Source of the DNA: Flagellimonas zhangzhouensis
Lineage (GTDB): Bacteria > Bacteroidota > Bacteroidia > Flavobacteriales > Flavobacteriaceae
DNA length: 64,000 bases
Direction of reading: 5' to 3'
Assembly: GCF_900102925.1 (NCBI RefSeq)
Contig: NZ_FNKI01000002.1
Span: 1,302,001-1,366,000, forward strand
Shown: in pieces, positions 1 through 9,800 of the stretch
Layout: each line of letters starts with the position of its first letter
Numbering within the stretch: position 1 is the first letter of the stretch
Program-made: the position numbers and the translations under genes
Notes under the pieces: model-generated
What the model was told of the DNA's origin: nothing
Databases searched by the model: none
What the model saw: the letters and a program-made list of their open reading frames with translations, nothing else

Positions 1-1298
1 GTGCATCTGGTACCATTGCAAAGGCAATGAGTGCCTACGATAAAAGTTTTAGTGATGCCATTTATGGTGTAGAAGAGGATGGTCGATATGTGACACAGTC
101 ACGTTTAAAAAAGATGTTGGACCACGAAATGCGTTTGGTTGAAGAACGTATTGGCCGAGAAAACAATCCAGATTACCTCTACTTTTGTTTTGCGAATACT
201 GTAGCAACCATCGATTTCTCGAAAAGATATAAGGGACACGGTTGGGTTGGACTTCGATTTCAGCTAGATCCAAATCAAAAAGAATATGACGAAATTGTAC
301 TTCATATTCGATTTAAACAAAATGAAGCCCGTTTACAGCAAGAGACTTTGGGTATTCTTGGAGTGAACTTAATGTATGGGGCGTTCTTTAAGTTCCACAA
401 GCCTAAAAAACTGCTGAAATATCTATACGACCACATTGATAAGGATACTTTGGAAATTGATATGATCAATTTTACGGGGCCTAATTTCGCAGATGTGGAC
501 AACCGTTTGATGAGCTTGCAGTTGATCAAAAACGGAATGACAGATGCTGTTATGTTTGGTCCAGATGGAAATAACCTATTGCCTGCGGCCGTACTTTATA
601 AAAAGAACATTTTGGCGCTTCGTGGTAGTTTTAGACCTGTGACCAAGGTGAATATGGATATGTTCCAGAAATCCTACGATATTTTTGTGCGTGAACAGAC
701 TGTTGAATACAAAAACACCATCGTGGTTTTTGAAATAACGCTATCCAACCTAAAAGCGGCTGGAGAAATTGACGAACAAGACTTTATGGACCGTGCGGAA
801 CTTCTTTGTTCACTAGGTCATAATGTATTGATTTCCAACTTCCAAGAGTATTACAAGCTGGTTGAATTCTTCAACAACTACACCAAAGCCAAAATTGGAT
901 TGACCATGGGTGTAAACAACTTGGTAGATGTATTCGATGAAAAATACTACCGACACTTAAGTGGTGGTATTCTTGAAGCCTTTGGTAAATTGTTCTTTAA
1001 GGATTTGAAGGTGTATTTATACCCAATGAAAGATCCAGAAACTGGCCAAATCTTGACCAGCAACAACGTAAAAGTCCACCCGAGAATGAAAGAATTGTAC
1101 AAATTCTTCAAGTACAATGGTAAGGTGATGGATATTATTGACTACGACCCCGATGTGATGCATATTTTCTCAAGGGATGTGCTCAAGAAAATCATCGACA
1201 ACGAAGAAGGCTGGGAAAACGAATTACCAGAAGGTATTGCTGAAATCATTAAAGAGAAACAGCTCTTTACTCGTCAGGTATTGGAGGAAAAGGAGTAG
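1..1298 (+). CDS. Conserved protein of unknown function, 5' end outside window
   Basis: The reading frame is open to the left edge (first full codon at base 3), so the gene starts before the window; 431 residues are visible. The ATG at base 27 is probably an internal methionine, because the preceding residues (ASGTIAKA) continue smoothly and no start signal precedes it. I do not recognise the family. No signal peptide or membrane segment is visible, so a cytosolic protein is likely. A turn with the motif GPDGNN lies near residue 180 counted from that Met, followed by a hydrophobic strand and the motif ALRGSFRPVT. Spacing to the next gene is 229 bases of simple-sequence DNA, and that gene is convergent. 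Confidence 0.75.
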   Translation, partial: ASGTIAKAMSAYDKSFSDAIYGVEEDGRYVTQSRLKKMLDHEMRLVEERIGRENNPDYLYFCFANTVATIDFSKRYKGHGWVGLRFQLDPNQKEYDEIVLHIRFKQNEARLQQETLGILGVNLMYGAFFKFHKPKKLLKYLYDHIDKDTLEIDMINFTGPNFADVDNRLMSLQLIKNGMTDAVMFGPDGNNLLPAAVLYKKNILALRGSFRPVTKVNMDMFQKSYDIFVREQTVEYKNTIVVFEITLSNLKAAGEIDEQDFMDRAELLCSLGHNVLISNFQEYYKLVEFFNNYTKAKIGLTMGVNNLVDVFDEKYYRHLSGGILEAFGKLFFKDLKVYLYPMKDPETGQILTSNNVKVHPRMKELYKFFKYNGKVMDIIDYDPDVMHIFSRDVLKKIIDNEEGWENELPEGIAEIIKEKQLFTRQVLEEKE

Positions 1299-1527
1299 TT
1301 GATTGGTTATTCGTTAATGGTTCATAGTTGTTCGGTTACCTACCCTACAACTTAAAACTTACAACTCGATTTTCAGATTGCTCGATAGTTGGATTTTTTG
1401 AAGTCTGAAATTTGTTTATTCGTTTTTCGTTGATGGTTGACGGTTTTTCGGTGTCCCGACTTCTACTTTTCACTTTTAACTTTCACCCTTCAACCTTTAA
1501 CCCATATCCATCAACCTTTAACCAAAA
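1299..1527. repeat. Simple-sequence intergenic DNA with short degenerate repeats
   Basis: This gap lies between two convergent genes and holds degenerate pyrimidine-rich repeats, for example several copies of words like CTTTAAC, CTTTCACC and CAACCTTTAACC between 1460 and 1525, and TTCGTT..GATGGTT-like words near 1310 and 1425. A short ORF reading rightward through it (1412-1723) is antisense to bcp and has a repetitive low-complexity start, so I do not call it a gene. I see no convincing terminator hairpin here. Confidence 0.4.
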
Positions 1528-1983
1528 CTACCCTTCCAACAACTGCGCTGCGTGGTCTTTGGTCTTTACCTTATCAATGACTTTTTCCAATACCCCATCT
1601 CCATCAATTACAAATGTGGTTCTGTGGATGCCATCGTATTCTTTTCCCATAAATTTTTTAGGTCCCCAAACACCGAACGTATTGATTACGGTATGGTCTT
1701 CATCTGCCAATAAAGGATATTGAAATTCGAATTTATCCCTAAAATTCGTCTGTTTTTTCTCAGAATCGGCACTTACACCCAAGATTTCAAAACCTTGTGC
1801 TTGCAACTCAGCATAATTATCACGCAAATTACAGGCTTCAGCGGTACAACCAGGCGTATTTGCTTTCGGATAAAAGAAAACTACCAGTTTCTTTCCTTTA
1901 TAGTCACTTAGATTTATGGTATTGCCGTCTTGGTCTTTTGCAGAAAATTCAGGTACTTTATCCCCTACTTTTAACATGTTCAT
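1528..1983 (-). CDS. bcp: Thioredoxin-dependent peroxiredoxin, BCP/PrxQ type
   Basis: This 151-residue protein reduces hydrogen peroxide and organic hydroperoxides in the cytosol, using electrons from thioredoxin. It is a full-length AhpC/TSA-type thioredoxin fold. The peroxidatic Cys46 sits in the motif NTPGCTAEAC with the resolving Cys51 five residues later, the arrangement of the atypical 2-Cys BCP (PrxQ) class, followed by the conserved Arg54. There is no signal peptide. A second in-frame ATG two codons downstream is an alternative start. The gene is divergent from nth with a 56-base gap, so the two promoters must lie close together or overlap; both genes protect DNA and protein from oxidative damage. 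Confidence 0.93.
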   Translation of the reverse strand: MNMLKVGDKVPEFSAKDQDGNTINLSDYKGKKLVVFFYPKANTPGCTAEACNLRDNYAELQAQGFEILGVSADSEKKQTNFRDKFEFQYPLLADEDHTVINTFGVWGPKKFMGKEYDGIHRTTFVIDGDGVLEKVIDKVKTKDHAAQLLEG

Positions 1984-2039
1984 AGGTATTGTTTCTTTAA
2001 ATTATTGTTTAATGAAATGATATGTAAAGTTAAACAATT

Positions 2040-2702
2040 ATGACCAAACAAGAAAAGGTTGATTTCACAATAAAAACCTTGGATGAATTATATCCGACCA
2101 TTCCAATTCCTTTAGATCATAAGGATCCCTACACCCTACTAATTGCGGTATTGATGTCGGCCCAAAGTACCGATGTACGGGTGAATCAGATTACACCATT
2201 ACTTTTTGCCAAGGCGGACAATCCGTTCGATATGGTAAAACTTTCAGAAGATGAGATTCGGGAAATCATTAAACCTGTGGGATTATCACCCATGAAAGCC
2301 AAAGGAATTTACGGTCTTTCCAAAATTTTGATTGAAAAATATAATGGCGAGGTACCTAGGGATATTGCCCTTTTGGAAGAACTGCCCGCCGTGGGGCATA
2401 AAACCGCAAGTGTAGTAGTTTCCCAGGCGTTTGGGATTCCAGCTTTTCCTGTGGATACCCATATTCACAGACTTATGTACCGTTGGGGATTTAGTAATGG
2501 TAAAAATGTGGTACAAACGGAGCGTGATGCCAAAAGATTGTTCCCTAAAGAGCTGTGGAACCGTTTACATCTTCAAATTATATGGTATGGAAGGGAATAT
2601 TCCCCTGCGAGAGGTTGGGATTTAGACAAGGACATCATCACCAAGACAATCGGTAGAAAATCAGTGATCAACGAATATTATAAAAACAAAAAGAGCCGCT
2701 AA
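2040..2702 (+). CDS. nth: Endonuclease III (DNA glycosylase/AP lyase), lacking the Fe-S cluster cysteines
   Basis: This 220-residue base-excision repair enzyme would remove oxidised pyrimidines and cleave the abasic site. The helix-hairpin-helix reads LPAVGHKTA with catalytic Lys121, and the catalytic aspartate is Asp139 in PVDTH; both match E. coli Nth Lys120 and Asp138. The C-terminal segment that normally carries four cysteines binding a [4Fe-4S] cluster reads YGREYSPARGWDLDKD and contains no cysteine at all, yet the protein runs on another 30 residues without a frameshift. This is therefore a cluster-less Nth. The stop codon lies in the loop of a hairpin (2690-2714). The start ATG is the only sensible one. 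Confidence 0.92.
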   Translation: MTKQEKVDFTIKTLDELYPTIPIPLDHKDPYTLLIAVLMSAQSTDVRVNQITPLLFAKADNPFDMVKLSEDEIREIIKPVGLSPMKAKGIYGLSKILIEKYNGEVPRDIALLEELPAVGHKTASVVVSQAFGIPAFPVDTHIHRLMYRWGFSNGKNVVQTERDAKRLFPKELWNRLHLQIIWYGREYSPARGWDLDKDIITKTIGRKSVINEYYKNKKSR

Positions 2703-2714
2703 TTGCGGCTCTTT
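2690..2714. terminator. Bidirectional hairpin terminator holding the nth stop codon in its loop
   Basis: A perfect 10-bp stem, AAAGAGCCGC (2690-2699) with GCGGCTCTTT (2705-2714), encloses the 5-base loop TAATT, whose first three bases are the nth stop codon. On the minus strand the stem is followed by a T-rich tail, so it can terminate transcripts from the convergent sigma factor and 47-codon ORF. On the plus strand the tail (CTTTCTG) is weaker. Confidence 0.8.
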
Positions 2715-2734
2715 CTGTCAGTTTGACCCTTAAA

Positions 2735-2878
2735 TTAATTTAACGTTACTTCAAACTGATGTTTTTTGTAGTCAACTACATGAATCGATTTCGAATAGCT
2801 AAGTAAGAAGTCAATTGTTCTCTTACTTGCTCTTACCGTTTTTACGGATTTTTGTTCTTCAGAGTAAATGTTTTCCAT
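2735..2878 (-). CDS. Small conserved-type protein, 47 residues, downstream of the sigma factor
   Basis: An ORF of 47 codons starts MENIYSEEQKSVKTV and ends in HQFEVTLN. It is charged, has no signal peptide or membrane segment, and contains a predicted helix (TIDFLLSYSKSI). It lies 75 bases after the stop of the sigma factor on the same strand and ends 20 bases before a hairpin that works as a minus-strand terminator, so the two genes probably form one transcript. I have an impression that similar short proteins occur in other Flavobacteriaceae, but I could not check that. Function is unknown; a role tied to the sigma factor is inference from position only. Confidence 0.65.
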   Translation of the reverse strand: MENIYSEEQKSVKTVRASKRTIDFLLSYSKSIHVVDYKKHQFEVTLN

Positions 2879-2953
2879 ATTATAGCGTAAAAATGTTACA
2901 ATTAGATAACGCCACTAAAATGGAAATATTGCAGGCTTCGTTATAATGCCCGA

Positions 2954-3535
2954 TTAATTCGTTAAAACGATATTCTTGCGATCAACAATTTTTCTCAAAT
3001 TGATCAAGGCATATCGCATTCTACCCAATGCTGTATTGATGCTAACCCCAGTGTTTTCGGAGATTTCCTTAAAACTCATATCCTTGTAGATACGCATGAT
3101 CAATACTTCTCTTTGATCATCAGGCAATTCATCTATTAATAGGGTAAGATCGCTTTCAATCTGATCTTTGATGATTTGTTTTTCAACATTTAGCTTGTCA
3201 TCATGTATAACAGAGAAAATATTGAAATCATCACTACCCTCGAACTTGGGCATTCTTTTGTTTTTTCTAAAGTGGTCGATGATAAGGTTGTGTGCAATTC
3301 GCATCACCCAAGGCAAAAATTTACCTTCCTCGCTGTACGATCCTCTTTTTAGGGTTTTGATCACTTTAATAAAGGTATCTTGGAAGATGTCCTCTGCAAC
3401 ATCGCGGTCCAAAACCTTTGAGTAAATAAAACTGGTGATTCGTTGGTTGTGCCTGTTGATAAGAATTTCAAGAGCTTTTTCGTCTCCGTCAATATAATTC
3501 TTTACTAAAATCGAGTCATTAATCTGTAGTTCCAT
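2954..3535 (-). CDS. RNA polymerase sigma factor, sigma-70/ECF family
   Basis: This 193-residue protein directs RNA polymerase to specific promoters. Region 2 lies at about residues 25-95, with the core-binding and -10 recognition segment DIFQDTFIKVIKTL and the promoter-opening part LPWVMRIAHNLIIDHFR. Region 4 lies at about 135-190, with LPDDQREVLIMRI and the helix-turn-helix FKEISENTGVSINT. Length and layout fit the ECF group without a fused extra domain. No anti-sigma factor gene is adjacent, unlike many FecI/RpoE-type factors. The gene is divergent from uvrA across a 249-base gap, and a 47-codon ORF follows on the same strand. Confidence 0.92.
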   Translation of the reverse strand: MELQINDSILVKNYIDGDEKALEILINRHNQRITSFIYSKVLDRDVAEDIFQDTFIKVIKTLKRGSYSEEGKFLPWVMRIAHNLIIDHFRKNKRMPKFEGSDDFNIFSVIHDDKLNVEKQIIKDQIESDLTLLIDELPDDQREVLIMRIYKDMSFKEISENTGVSINTALGRMRYALINLRKIVDRKNIVLTN

Positions 3536-3758
3536 ACAAATTACTTTTTTTGGTTAAAATCACAGCCTCTCCTTTCCAAGAAAGACTTTAGTTAATAGTT
3601 TTTAATCTGTAAAAAGTAATTATTGCTGTATAGGCCTATCAGAATTTTAATTACACTTCAAATATAGATAAATAGGAAGGCGATCTACAATCTATGTTGT
3701 GAGTTGTCGATTTTTATATGTTAACTGGTGCAATATACGTATTAAGTGTTGTGAATCG

Positions 3759-3766
3759 TATCTTTG
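3759..3766 (+). promoter_or_regulatory. Candidate -7 element of the uvrA promoter
   Basis: TATCTTTG matches the Bacteroidota -7 consensus TAnnTTTG and sits 18 bases before the uvrA start codon, which implies a short leader. No good -33 TTTG is seen at the usual distance, so this is a moderate call. Confidence 0.45.
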
Positions 3767-3784
3767 AGTCCCTAATTTTAGCAT

Positions 3785-6562
3785 ATGCCAGTCAATATCA
3801 ACGTTGATCCAAAGCAAAATATCATCATAAAAGGTGCCAAGTTGCACAACCTTAAAAATATTGATGTTGTTATACCACGAAATAAGTTGGTGGTTATTAC
3901 GGGTTTATCCGGTTCAGGAAAATCTAGTTTGGCTTTTGATACCCTTTATGCCGAAGGACAACGCAGGTATGTGGAAAGTCTTTCATCTTATGCCAGACAG
4001 TTTTTGGGCAAGTTGGACAAACCCAAGGTGGAATATATTAAAGGTATAGCACCAGCGATTGCAATTGAGCAAAAAGTGAATTCCACCAACCCAAGGTCAA
4101 CTGTTGGAACTACGACTGAAATCTACGACTACCTTAAATTAATGTATGCCCGTATTGGCAAGACTATCTCCCCTGTTTCAGGTAAGGAGGTGAAAAAGAA
4201 CACCGTTACCGATGTCATAAATTATATAAAGGAATTGCCCGAGGGTGAAAAATTATTGCTTTTGGCTCCCATTCAAATTAAAGAAGACAGGGAACCTTTA
4301 AAATCGTTGGAGCTTTTTTCCAAACAAGGATACGCTAGGATAAAATACAAAGGTGAAGTCTTACGAATAGACCAAGCACCTGAAGATATCGGCCGTGAAT
4401 TTAATTTGGTGGTAGACCGAATCATTGTAAAGGATGATGAGGATTTTTACAATCGATTGGCAAACGCAGTGGACAATGCCTTTTTTGAAGGCAAAGGAGT
4501 TTGTGCAATTGAGAACTTGGCCAATGGAGAAACTAGAACCTTTAGCAATCAGTTTGAATTGGATGGCATGAAGTTTTTAGAACCCAATGTGCACTTGTTC
4601 AGTTTTAATAACCCTTATGGTGCATGTCCCAAATGTGAGGGCTATGGTGACGTTATCGGAATTGATGAAGATTTGGTGATTCCCAACACTGCGCTATCGG
4701 TGTATGAAAATGCTGTTTTTCCATGGAGAGGTGAAAGTATGAGTTGGTACCGTGATCAATTGGTCAATTCGGCCTATAAATTTGATTTCCCCATTCACAA
4801 ACCTTGGTTCGAACTTTCGGAAGCACAGCAACAATTGGTTTGGGATGGCAACGAACATTTTGTGGGGTTGAATGAGTTTTTCGAACAGCTTGAAGAAAAA
4901 AGCTATAAAATCCAGAATAGGGTAATGCTTTCTCGCTACCGTGGAAAAACCAAATGTACCATTTGTAAAGGAAAGCGATTGCGTAAAGAAGCCAATTATG
5001 TGATTGTGGGAGCAAAATCCATTTCTGATCTGATTGAACTTCCCATTAAAAAATTGATTCCTTTTTTTGAGGAACTCCAATTATCAGAACACGATTCCCA
5101 AGTTTCCAATCGCTTGTTGAAAGAAATCACGACCCGTTTAGAGTTTTTGGACAAAGTTGGTTTGGGCTACCTTACCCTCAATAGAAAATCAAACACACTA
5201 TCTGGTGGTGAAAGCCAACGAATCAACTTGGCCACTTCATTAGGAAGTAGTTTGGTGGGTTCTATGTACATTTTGGACGAGCCGAGCATTGGATTGCACC
5301 CCAAGGATACCGAAAACTTAATTGAGGTTTTAAAATCCCTCCGTGATTTGGGAAATACCGTGATTGTAGTGGAGCATGATGAGGATATCATGAAAGCAGC
5401 GGATGAAATCATTGATATTGGTCCAGAAGCAGGAACTTTGGGTGGAAATGTAGTGGCTGCTGGTCCATGGGAAGTCATTTTAAATTCAGATTCGTTAACG
5501 GCTTCATACCTTAATGGCACCTTGGAGATTGAAGTGCCAAAAGAACGTCGTAATTCCAAACATTACATACAAATAAAAGGAGCGCGCGAGAACAACCTAA
5601 AAAACATCGATGTTACTTTTCCTTTAAATATGCTTACCGTGGTTACAGGAGTTTCGGGCAGTGGAAAAAGTACGCTCATCAAAAAAATATTGTATCCTGC
5701 CATTTTAAAGGAAATTGGAGGATATGGAGAAAAAGCAGGTCAGTTTTCCTCTATCGAAGGGAAATATGCCCACATAAAGCATGTGGAATTTGTGGATCAA
5801 AATCCCATTGGCAGGTCGTCGCGTTCCAATCCTGTTACCTATATAAAAGCCTATGATGATATTCGAAGCCTTTTCGCTTCCCAAAAATTAAGTAAGCTTC
5901 GAGGATATCAGGCCAAGCATTTCTCATTTAATGTGGATGGTGGTAGATGTGAAAAATGTAAGGGCGAAGGTGAAATCACCGTGGAAATGCAATTTATGGC
6001 CGATGTGCATTTGGAGTGCGATGCCTGTAATGGAAAGCGTTTCAAAAAAGACATCCTTGAGGTTAAGTTTGAAAATAAAAACATTGATGATCTTTTAAAT
6101 ATGACCATCGATGATGCCATAGAGCATTTCAAGACCTTTAAACAGACCAAAATTGTAAACAAATTACAACCCCTTCAAGATGTTGGATTAGGTTATGTTA
6201 CTCTCGGCCAGTCATCTTCTACCCTTTCTGGCGGTGAAGCTCAACGTATAAAATTGGCTTCGTTTTTGGTGAAAGGACACACCAAAGAAAAGGCACTTTT
6301 CATCTTTGATGAACCCACTACGGGACTTCATTTTCACGACATTAAAAAACTACTTAAATCTTTTGATGAGTTAATTGACAAAGGACATTCGGTTATTGTA
6401 ATCGAGCATAATATCGACCTCATCAAATGTGCCGATTATATCATTGACCTTGGTCCTCAAGGAGGTGAAGATGGTGGTAATTTAGTTGTGGAAGGCACCC
6501 CTGAAGAAATCATATCAAATAAAGCATCATACACTGTCAGCTATTTGAAAACCAAGCTTTAA
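3785..6562 (+). CDS. uvrA: Excinuclease ABC subunit UvrA
   Basis: UvrA is the damage-sensing ATPase of nucleotide excision repair; it scans DNA and loads UvrB. The 925 residues hold two ABC ATPase modules. The first Walker A is GLSGSGKSS (residues 40-48) and the second GVSGSGKST (about 622). The signature motifs are LSGGESQR (about 471) and LSGGEAQR (about 814). Zinc-finger cysteine pairs are visible as CPKC and CTIC in the first half and CEKC and CDAC in the second. The length is close to the usual 940. The gene is monocistronic, divergent from the sigma factor, and followed by a hairpin terminator at 6630. Flavobacteria can carry more than one UvrA paralogue, so the suffix is uncertain. Confidence 0.94.
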   Translation: MPVNINVDPKQNIIIKGAKLHNLKNIDVVIPRNKLVVITGLSGSGKSSLAFDTLYAEGQRRYVESLSSYARQFLGKLDKPKVEYIKGIAPAIAIEQKVNSTNPRSTVGTTTEIYDYLKLMYARIGKTISPVSGKEVKKNTVTDVINYIKELPEGEKLLLLAPIQIKEDREPLKSLELFSKQGYARIKYKGEVLRIDQAPEDIGREFNLVVDRIIVKDDEDFYNRLANAVDNAFFEGKGVCAIENLANGETRTFSNQFELDGMKFLEPNVHLFSFNNPYGACPKCEGYGDVIGIDEDLVIPNTALSVYENAVFPWRGESMSWYRDQLVNSAYKFDFPIHKPWFELSEAQQQLVWDGNEHFVGLNEFFEQLEEKSYKIQNRVMLSRYRGKTKCTICKGKRLRKEANYVIVGAKSISDLIELPIKKLIPFFEELQLSEHDSQVSNRLLKEITTRLEFLDKVGLGYLTLNRKSNTLSGGESQRINLATSLGSSLVGSMYILDEPSIGLHPKDTENLIEVLKSLRDLGNTVIVVEHDEDIMKAADEIIDIGPEAGTLGGNVVAAGPWEVILNSDSLTASYLNGTLEIEVPKERRNSKHYIQIKGARENNLKNIDVTFPLNMLTVVTGVSGSGKSTLIKKILYPAILKEIGGYGEKAGQFSSIEGKYAHIKHVEFVDQNPIGRSSRSNPVTYIKAYDDIRSLFASQKLSKLRGYQAKHFSFNVDGGRCEKCKGEGEITVEMQFMADVHLECDACNGKRFKKDILEVKFENKNIDDLLNMTIDDAIEHFKTFKQTKIVNKLQPLQDVGLGYVTLGQSSSTLSGGEAQRIKLASFLVKGHTKEKALFIFDEPTTGLHFHDIKKLLKSFDELIDKGHSVIVIEHNIDLIKCADYIIDLGPQGGEDGGNLVVEGTPEEIISNKASYTVSYLKTKL

Positions 6563-6629
6563 TAAGCTTATTGGGAATATCACCAATTCATATGCTCCTC
6601 TTTTTCAACATTGTAGGATATCACTTATA

Positions 6630-6674
6630 AAATCAGGGAGTTTTAAAATTTAATTGCTGCTTCCTGATTTTTTT
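6630..6674 (+). terminator. Rho-independent terminator after uvrA
   Basis: AAATCAGGGAG (6630-6640) pairs with CTTCCTGATTT (6660-6670) in an 11-bp stem with one G-U pair and a 19-base loop, followed by a run of T. It lies 67 bases after the uvrA stop. Confidence 0.65.
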
Positions 6675-6847
6675 CGTCAAACCAAAATGGCGAACCGTCA
6701 ACTCAAACCCCCTATCCGTTAATTGGTAGCAACACCGCATTTACCTTAAAACGATATTTACGGATTGATTGCTGTTCCCAAATCTTCCTGAGTTTATCAT
6801 AAAAGCAATTTGGTGAATGGTGACCAACCACACCAAAAAGCTAACGT

Positions 6848-9800
6848 ATGCTAACACAACTACTCCCAAATAAAAGGACCACCACTTTTTTGGTTCTATT
6901 GCTTATACTATTCTTCTGTTCCATAAGTCTTTTTGGAAAATATAAGGACCATAATTCTTTGTCCGTAAAACATGAAGAAAACCCTACCCCCTACGTTCCC
7001 CAAATTTCATTTGAAAAATCTGGGTTTGCCGTTGATTGCAACACGATTGCATACACCTTTACTTTAAAAAACCAAAGTACAGAAGGGGAAATCTTTATAG
7101 ACGTTGTTCTAAACGACCCAATGCTTGGAGGGGTTTTAAACATTCTCCCAAGTGGAGACACCAATTTAAATGATAAACTTGATCCTGGTGAAACTTGGGA
7201 ATATAGCGACCAATATAATATTCAACCAACTGACATAATAGCTGGTGAAGTAACCAATCAAGCAACTGTAACTGCCAATGTTGAAGGACAGGGGGTTAAT
7301 GTTATTGAAAATGCTGAAGCCACTGTAGATCTAACCAACTGCCAAAACCCAACTATTGGTATTATCAAATTTGGTGATATACAAGATTTAAATGGTGATG
7401 GTTGTCAAGAGACTATCATCTATATGATTACGGTGCAAAATACAGGTAATATGCCCTTAGATCAAGTGGTGGTAACAGATCCAGTGGTATATGAAGGGAA
7501 TATCCCTGGTCCTGCAGCTGCTGATGATATAGGCAATGACGGAATTTTATCACCAGGTGAGACATGGAACTATACCTTTAATTGGCTAATTGACACTGAC
7601 TTATTGATTGGTGGAAATATGGATAATCAAGCCATTGTTAATGCTGAAATTGAGAACACTAACACGCAAGTATCCGATTTTTCGCATCCAGATGATTTTA
7701 ACAGTGATGATTTCACTTCAACACCAGTTGACGATCTCGATTGCATAAATTTTGCACAAATCGGTTTAGTTAAAGTAAGTGATGGTTTCGTGGATGTAAA
7801 TCAAGATGGATGTGATGATAGTATCCTTTACAAATTTACAGTGACCAATACTGGAAATGTTGCACTTTACAATATTGTAATTGAAGATGAAGATGTGCTC
7901 GGTTTAGCAGATATTCCAGGTCCCACCGAAAACAGTGATGTGGGAATGGATGAAATACTTTCAGCAGGCGAAACTTGGACCTACGAAGCACTTTACGCCA
8001 TTAAACAAATCGATATTGATAATGGAAGCGTAAATAACCAAGCATCTGTTGATGCGTATACCGTTAGTACCGACATTCTGATTGAAGATAATTCTCATGC
8101 CAGTGATCTTTTCATGGATGGAATTACCAGAACACCTATTAATGTTGCATGTGCTGAGGGTGCAGGAGGCATTGGGCTCATAAAAAAAGGGGAATTATAT
8201 GATCTTGATGAAGATGGTTGCGAAGAAAGTATTCTTTATGAATTCACGGTGACCAACATGGGCGATGTGGACCTTAAAGATATTGTTTTGGAGGATGAAG
8301 AGTTGTTGGGACTTGCAGATATTCCTGGACCTCTGGACGGAGACGATATTGGAGGGGACGAAGTACTTTCCGTGGGAGAAGTTTGGACCTATCATGCTGT
8401 TTATGCCATTACACAAGAAGATATAGATTTTGGTTCCGTGGTGAATCAAGCAACGGTTATGGGTAAGACGGTAGGACTTGAATTGCCTGTTTCTGATAAT
8501 TCAGATAATACCGATAATTTCAACAATCGATGGACAAGGGTTATTGTCACTGAAAGTTGTGCCGATGGTAATCCAGAAATTGCATTAATTAAAACGGGAG
8601 AGCCAATCGATGTTGATGAAGATGGCTGCTTCGAAAGTATCCGTTACACTTTTACCGTAACCAATGTTGGCGAAATAAATCTCCATTCCATTGTTGTTGA
8701 AGATGAAGATCAATTGGGTCTGGCAGATATCCCTGGGCCAACCGATGGTAGTGATATCGGTTTAGATGATATTTTATCCGTTGGTGAGGTATGGACCTAT
8801 GAAGCCATTTATGCACTTAAACCAGACGATATTGATGCTGGAGAAGCAATTAATCAAGCTACCGTGGTTGGGCTTACCGTTGGCCTAGATCTCCCAGTGG
8901 TGGACGACTCCGATTTTGACAATAACAATGATAACAACGAAACCCATACCCTGGTCGACAATAATTTCTGTACCGAAGGGTCTGGTGCCATAGCACTTAT
9001 AAAAACTGGCGTTGTTCAGGATTTGGATGAAGATGGCTGTGACGAAAGCATTCTTTACACTTTTGAGGTAAGAAATGTTGGGGATGTAAATCTAAAAGAG
9101 ATCGTTGTGGAAGATGAAGATGAACTTGGGCTTCCCAATATTCCTGGCCCCCTGGAAGGTAATGATATTGGAATGGACGGAATCTTATCGGTGGGAGAAG
9201 TTTGGTTTTATCAGGCCGTGTATGACATAAAACAAGAAGATTTGGATTTGGGGGTAAAAGTTAACCAAGCAACAGTTGTCGCCAAAACAGTAGGCCTTGA
9301 ACTCCCCGTAGCCGATGATTCAGATCATACCGATGAATTTAACAACCGACCCACAAGAACCGAGATAACCAATGGTTGTGTGGATGGCGGTCCTGGTATT
9401 GGATTGATTAAAACCGGACTGGTAATCGATGTGGACCAAGATGGATGTGATGATAGTATTCGTTACACTTTTAGGGTCACCAATACAGGAAATGTAGCAC
9501 TTCATGAAATTATAGTGGAAGATCAAGATGAATTGGGTCTAGCCAATATTCCAGGTCCGACCGAGGGAAGTGATATTGGTATGGACGGTATGCTTTCAGC
9601 AGGAGAAGTGTGGACTTATGAAGTACTCTATCAACTGACCCAAGATGATATTGATTTAGGTGAGAAACACAACCAAGCATCGGTTACGGCATTAACTGAG
9701 GGACTTGATCTACCAATGTTCGATTTCTCCGATCACACAAACAATATTGAGGATCGTGAAACAATTACCCTAGTCCCGAATGATGCCTGTGTTATAGGTA

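Noticed and set aside
1412..1723. 103-codon plus-strand ORF
   Set aside because: It is antisense to bcp and starts in simple-sequence repeats; no protein-like composition.
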